Assembly (NCBI GenBank): GCA_030610965.1
Contig: JAUWQU010000136.1
Location: forward strand, 1-8,234
Direction: 5' to 3'
DNA length: 8,234 nucleotides
DNA from: Phycisphaerae bacterium
Lineage (GTDB): Bacteria; Planctomycetota; Phycisphaerae; SM23-33
The notes under the pieces were generated by a model. The model was not told the origin of the DNA and searched no databases. It saw only the letters and a list, made by a program, of their open reading frames with translations. The position numbers were made by a program, and so were the translations under genes. Numbering within the stretch: position 1 is the stretch's first letter; each line of letters begins with the position of its first letter. Positions 5,013-8,234 of the stretch are shown here, piece by piece.

Positions 5013-6656
5013 ATGAACAGGCGTGAGTTTCTTGCGTGGATGGGCATCGCCGCGGCAGGGCTGTTGGCGAGGCGGGCGACTGCCGAGGCGGCGCAAGGGG
5101 CCGGGGCGGCGCAAGCGGCCGGGGCGGCTGAGGACCGGCCGAACCTGCTGGTCATCCATACAGACGAGCACAACTTCCGCACGCTGGGCTGCTACCGGGC
5201 GCTTATGTCGCCGGACCAGGCGATGGTCTGGGGCAAGCAGGCAGTGGTGGACACCCCGAACATCGACCGGATCGCCAAGGCGGGCGCCATCTGCACGAAG
5301 TTCTACGCCACCACGCCGCTGTGTTCGCCGTCGCGTTCGGCCTTCATGACCGGCCGGTATCCGCAGAACACGCCGGTGACCACCAACAACGTGCCGATGA
5401 GCGACGACGTGATAACCTTCGCCGAGGTCCTGCGCCGCAGCGGATACGCGACGGGCTACGCGGGCAAGTGGCACCTCGACGGCGGCGGCAAGCCGCAGTG
5501 GGCGCCAAAGCGGCAGTTCGGCTACACCGACAACCGCTACATGTACAACCGCGGGCACTGGAAGCAGCTCGTCGACACGCCGGCCGGACCGGCAGTCAAG
5601 GCCCGCAACGCCAATGGCAAGCCCACTTACGATGTCCACGGCGCCGACGCAAAGAGCTTCACCACCGACTTCCTGGCCGACAAGACCGTCGAGTTCATCC
5701 GCGCCCACAAGGACGAGCCGTTCTGCTTCATGGTGTCCATCCCCGACCCCCACGGCCCCAACAGCGTCCGCCCGCCGTACGACACGATGTTCGACAGAAT
5801 CACCTTCCAGGATCCCCGCACGATGCACAAGCCCGACTCCGCCGTGCCCGCCTGGGGGCCTAAAGAAGCCCACAGCCTGTCGAATCCGCTCATGAGGCAA
5901 TACTTCGGCATGGTCAAATGCATCGACGACAACGTCGGGAAGATCCTCGACGAACTTGCCAAGCTGCGCCTGGCCGAGCGGACAATCGTGATCTTCACCG
6001 CCGACCACGGCGACCTCTGCGGCGAGCATGGCAGGCACAATAAGGGCGTGCCGTTCGAGGCCTCGGCAAAGGTGCCCTTCGTCATCCGCGCCCCGGACAA
6101 GATCAAACCCGGCAGCATCATCCGCCAAGCCCTTGGCTGCGTGGACTTCGCCCCGACCATCCTGGGTTTTATGGGCCTGGACGCCCCGCCGAAGACCGAT
6201 GGCCGGGATGCCTCGGCCCTGCTGACGGGCAAGGCCCCGGACGGCTGGAAAGACGTCGCCTTCATGCGCGGCGCGAGCATGAACCGCCAGAGTCCCGGCA
6301 GTTGGCTGGCGGCCGTGACGCAGCGCTACAAACTCGTCGTTTCGCCGCGAGAAAAGCCCTGGCTGTTCGACCTTCAGAAGGACCCCGACGAGGTGACCAA
6401 CTACTTCGCCGACCCCGCCTGCCGCGAGACGATCCGACAGCTCGCCAAGGACCTGCTCGCCTACGGCAAGCGGCACGACGACCCCAACGTCGAAGATCCC
6501 TGCATGAAGGCCGACCTTACGTGGGCGGCCACGGGAACCGGCGACTACGTCCCCGCGGCGCGCCAGGCGCCCCAGCGCGGAAAGGCCGGCAAGAAAGCCA
6601 GCGCGAAAAAGGTCCGCGGCAAGAAGGCCAAGGCCGACAAAAGCAGTTCGTCGTGA
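5013..6656 (+). CDS. Tat-exported S1-type sulfatase (arylsulfatase family)
   Basis: 547 residues. The ATG at 5013 follows the GAAGGAAG ribosome-binding site and starts directly at the Tat signal MNRREFLAWMGIAAAGLL; a TTG at 4995 is less likely. The catalytic core is complete: metal-binding TDEH with Asp51, the CxPxR motif LCSPSRSAFMTGRYP with Cys104 as the residue to be converted to formylglycine, GKWHL (Lys152, His154), and TADHGD (Asp331, His332) followed by HNKG. These are hallmarks of type-I sulfatases hydrolysing sulfate esters, probably of polysaccharides, in the periplasm. Cys104 needs an FGE or anSME enzyme. The SUMF1 protein nearby lacks one FGE cysteine and is a poor candidate. Oddities are a hexapeptide repeat (AAQGAG/AAQAAG) just after the signal and a basic Lys/Ala-rich tail from about residue 518. 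DEH instead of DD at the first metal site recalls phosphonate-monoesterase or choline-sulfatase relatives. Substrate unknown. Confidence 0.9.
   Translation: MNRREFLAWMGIAAAGLLARRATAEAAQGAGAAQAAGAAEDRPNLLVIHTDEHNFRTLGCYRALMSPDQAMVWGKQAVVDTPNIDRIAKAGAICTKFYATTPLCSPSRSAFMTGRYPQNTPVTTNNVPMSDDVITFAEVLRRSGYATGYAGKWHLDGGGKPQWAPKRQFGYTDNRYMYNRGHWKQLVDTPAGPAVKARNANGKPTYDVHGADAKSFTTDFLADKTVEFIRAHKDEPFCFMVSIPDPHGPNSVRPPYDTMFDRITFQDPRTMHKPDSAVPAWGPKEAHSLSNPLMRQYFGMVKCIDDNVGKILDELAKLRLAERTIVIFTADHGDLCGEHGRHNKGVPFEASAKVPFVIRAPDKIKPGSIIRQALGCVDFAPTILGFMGLDAPPKTDGRDASALLTGKAPDGWKDVAFMRGASMNRQSPGSWLAAVTQRYKLVVSPREKPWLFDLQKDPDEVTNYFADPACRETIRQLAKDLLAYGKRHDDPNVEDPCMKADLTWAATGTGDYVPAARQAPQRGKAGKKASAKKVRGKKAKADKSSSS
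5088..5123 (+). repeat. 18-bp tandem repeat in the sulfatase N-terminal linker
   Basis: GCGGCGCAAGGGGCCGGG (5088-5105) is followed immediately by a copy with one change (5106-5123) and a partial third copy (GCGGC, 5124-5128). It encodes AAQGAG-AAQAAG between the Tat signal and the catalytic domain. The unit is a multiple of three, so copy number could vary without breaking the frame. Confidence 0.8.
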
Positions 6657-6669
6657 CGCCGTGAGGCGT
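6656..6669 (+). other. Small GNRA-loop hairpin after the sulfatase stop
   Basis: ACGCC (6656-6660) and GGCGT (6665-6669) enclose a GTGA tetraloop of the GNRA type, starting at the last base of the stop codon and followed by TGTTTGCT. It lies in the 38-nt gap before the dehydrogenase-like gene and may be a weak attenuator or mRNA-stabilising element. Confidence 0.3.
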
Positions 6670-6694
6670 TGTTTGCTGAGAGGACATCGCACTG

Positions 6695-7660
6695 ATGAGC
6701 GTTACAGAGTACGCCAAGGCCGAGAAACCCACGATCTACTTCATTGGCGTCACCACGGGCAAGAGCTCGATCATGAAGGTCTTCCCCGCCTGGGCGAAGT
6801 TCCTCGACCTTGGCGACTGCGTCATTTCCGGCGTGGACCTCAAGTGGCACGACGAGCCGGAGAGCTATCGCCGGATCGTCGAGCACATCAAGACCGATGA
6901 GCTTTCGCTCGGCGCGCTGGTGACAACGCACAAGATCGACCTTCTGACGGCTTGCCGCGACCAGTTCGACGAGTTGGACGAGTACGCCGAACTGATGGGC
7001 GAGATAAGCAGCATCTCCAAGCGAGACGGCAGGCTCGTAGGCCATGCCAAGGACCCCATCACCAGCGGCCTGTCGGCCGAGGCGTTCCTGCCGGCGGACC
7101 ACTGGGCAAGCAGCGGCGCCGAGGCGTTCGTCATCGGCGCCGGCGGATCGGCCATCGCGGTCACGTGGTACATGATGCGGCAGGACCATGGGCCAAATCG
7201 CCCGTCGAAGATCATCGTCTCCAACCGCAGCACGCCCCGGCTGGAGGAAATCCGGCGGCTGCACGGGAAGTTCGACCCGGCCTTTCCCGTCGAGTATCAC
7301 CACACGCCATCGCCCGAGATGAGCGACGCGATCATGGCCCGGCTGAGGCCTGGCTCGCTCGTGATAAACGCCACGGGCCTGGGCAAGGACGCTCCCGGCT
7401 CGCCCATCACGGACGCGGCCGAGTTCCCGACCGACGGCTACGCGTGGGAGTTCAACTACCGCGGCGAGCTTGTCTTTCTCGACCAGGCCAATGCTCAGAG
7501 GCAGACCAGGAACCTCTGCGTCGAGGACGGCTGGCTGTACTTCATCCACGGCTGGACGCGGGTGATCGCGGAGGTCTTCCACGTGGACATTCCCGTCCGC
7601 GGGCCCGTGTTCGACGAGATATCACGCATCGCCGCCGAGGCGGGAAAGCCATCCAAGTGA
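6695..7660 (+). CDS. Shikimate/quinate dehydrogenase-like protein (AroE superfamily, divergent)
   Basis: 321 residues, longer than the usual 270-290 of AroE. The ATG at 6695 has GAGAGGA about 10 nt upstream. The N-terminal substrate domain holds GVTTGKSSIMK where AroE has the SxS motif, and ALVTTHK where AroE has the VTxPxK region. Lys80 matches the catalytic lysine, and Asp120 in GHAKDPITSG the catalytic aspartate of the NTD motif. The Rossmann half has VIGAGGSAIA (G148, G150, G151), SNRST after the second strand, and VINATGLGKD, as in NAD(P)-dependent members. The catalytic pair is kept but the substrate-binding side differs strongly from biosynthetic AroE, so a different cyclic polyol or keto-acid substrate is likely (inference). 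It sits between a sulfatase and an UlaG-like hydrolase, and its stop overlaps the start of the latter, fitting a catabolic rather than aromatic-biosynthetic role. Confidence 0.75.
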   Translation: MSVTEYAKAEKPTIYFIGVTTGKSSIMKVFPAWAKFLDLGDCVISGVDLKWHDEPESYRRIVEHIKTDELSLGALVTTHKIDLLTACRDQFDELDEYAELMGEISSISKRDGRLVGHAKDPITSGLSAEAFLPADHWASSGAEAFVIGAGGSAIAVTWYMMRQDHGPNRPSKIIVSNRSTPRLEEIRRLHGKFDPAFPVEYHHTPSPEMSDAIMARLRPGSLVINATGLGKDAPGSPITDAAEFPTDGYAWEFNYRGELVFLDQANAQRQTRNLCVEDGWLYFIHGWTRVIAEVFHVDIPVRGPVFDEISRIAAEAGKPSK

Positions 7661-8234
7661 GCACCGCGCCCGACCTGACGATCCGCGACTGGCCCGCAGC
7701 CGACTTCTCGGCCATGCCGCTCGGCGCCGGCCTGACCGCCCTGTGGTGGCTCGGCCAGGCGGGTTTCGCCATCCGCTTCGGCGCGATCAGCCTGCTGATA
7801 GACCCGTACCTCTCGGACTGCCTCGCCGCCAAGTACGCCGGCAAGGAGGTTCCCCACGCCCGCATGATGCCCCCGCCGCTGGAGGCGAGGGCGGCGGGCG
7901 ACGTGGACCTGGTGTTCTGCTCGCACGCCCACAGCGACCACATGGACCCCGACACGCTCGGTCCGATTGCGCGGAACAATCCCGGCTGCCGGTTCGTCGT
8001 GCCGCGGGCAGTCGCGGCCACCGCGGCGCAGCGCGGCGTCGATCCCGCAGCCATAATCGCAATGAACGACGGCGAGTCCGTCGATCTGGCCGACGGCGTC
8101 TCCGTCGAGGCGGTCGCCGCGGCCCACGAGACGCTCCGCACGAACGACCGCGGGGAGCACCATTACCTCGGCTACGTGCTTCGCCTCGGCGGGCTGACCA
8201 TCTACCACAGCGGCGACTGTGCGCCGTATGAGGG
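7657..8234 (+). CDS. UlaG-like metallo-beta-lactamase-fold hydrolase, 3' end outside window
   Basis: Starts with GTG at 7657, overlapping the previous stop by four bases (GTGA), which suggests translational coupling. 192 codons are visible before the window ends, and the frame stays open. The sequence begins with a short N-terminal extension, then WWLGQAGFAIRF and LLIDPYLSD, the entry strands of the fold. The metal site is complete: SHAHSDHMD (His90, His92, Asp94, His95), His157 in AAHET, and Asp187 in YHSGD. This pattern is closest to the L-ascorbate-6-phosphate lactonase (UlaG) group, cytoplasmic hydrolases of lactones or phosphodiester-type bonds. No secretion signal is seen. Together with the dehydrogenase-like neighbour it could form a dehydrogenase/lactonase pair in the breakdown of a sugar acid or cyclic polyol, which is inference. 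The general metallo-hydrolase call is firm; the UlaG grouping is moderate. Confidence 0.8.
   Translation, partial: MSTAPDLTIRDWPAADFSAMPLGAGLTALWWLGQAGFAIRFGAISLLIDPYLSDCLAAKYAGKEVPHARMMPPPLEARAAGDVDLVFCSHAHSDHMDPDTLGPIARNNPGCRFVVPRAVAATAAQRGVDPAAIIAMNDGESVDLADGVSVEAVAAAHETLRTNDRGEHHYLGYVLRLGGLTIYHSGDCAPYE

Noticed and set aside
4878..6692. Long minus-strand open frame of 604 codons opposite the sulfatase
   Set aside because: Antisense shadow of a well-supported gene, with low-complexity Val/Gly/Arg composition typical of such frames.
1..8234. CRISPR arrays, insertion sequences, defence genes
   Set aside because: No regularly spaced repeats, transposase-like proteins, terminal inverted repeats or nuclease/toxin families were seen on either strand.

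Overview
The window looks like a high-GC chromosome segment from a Planctomycetota-type bacterium (a Phycisphaerae-like lineage is my guess; Lentisphaerota or Verrucomicrobiota cannot be excluded). The reasons are two Tat-exported proteins with the N/GRREFL-type signal common in that group (a Gfo/Idh/MocA oxidoreductase and an S1-type sulfatase), a SUMF1-domain lipoprotein, a porin-like barrel protein of the alginate-export type, a remnant of a GH67N/DUF4838-like carbohydrate protein, and third codon positions that are mostly G or C.

Layout. 1-447: C-terminal part of an outer-membrane beta-barrel protein. 480-515: strong hairpin without a U-tract. 581-1483: lipoprotein with a SUMF1 (FGE-like) domain that lacks one of the two FGE cysteines. 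1503-2711: Tat-exported Gfo/Idh/MocA oxidoreductase, 19 nt downstream of the previous gene. 2753-3230: decayed gene (N-terminal domain, then a frame switch into a short tail). 3274-3612, minus strand: one structured RNA unit with putative promoter, leader hairpin, long-arm tRNA, trailer and intrinsic terminator. 3766-3880: extended -10 promoter and structured 5' UTR leading into 3881-4978, a stand-alone BioD-like P-loop plus DRTGG protein. 5013-6656 sulfatase, 6695-7660 shikimate-dehydrogenase-like protein and 7657-8234 UlaG-like metallo-beta-lactamase protein (cut by the window end) are closely packed on the plus strand. The last two overlap by 4 nt.

How the genes fit together. The flanking genes look like accessory carbohydrate metabolism: an outer-membrane pore, an exported sulfatase, an exported sugar-type oxidoreductase, a remnant of a glycosidase-associated protein, and a cytoplasmic dehydrogenase/lactonase-like pair. 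No substrate can be read from the sequence.

The most unusual element is the tRNA at 3403-3489 (minus). Its body is that of a tRNA-Ser (GGAGAGG acceptor, serine-type D-arm, G15:C48, G73, long variable arm), but the symmetric 17-nt anticodon arm places CAA (leucine, UUG) in the loop. Its own 3' trailer carries a perfect 18-nt complement of the variable arm and part of the anticodon stem. UUG codons in the neighbouring genes sit at positions that look like leucine. The RNA could therefore be a serine-accepting UUG decoder, a leucine tRNA with a divergent body, or a tRNA-like regulatory or decaying RNA whose folding is opposed by the trailer.
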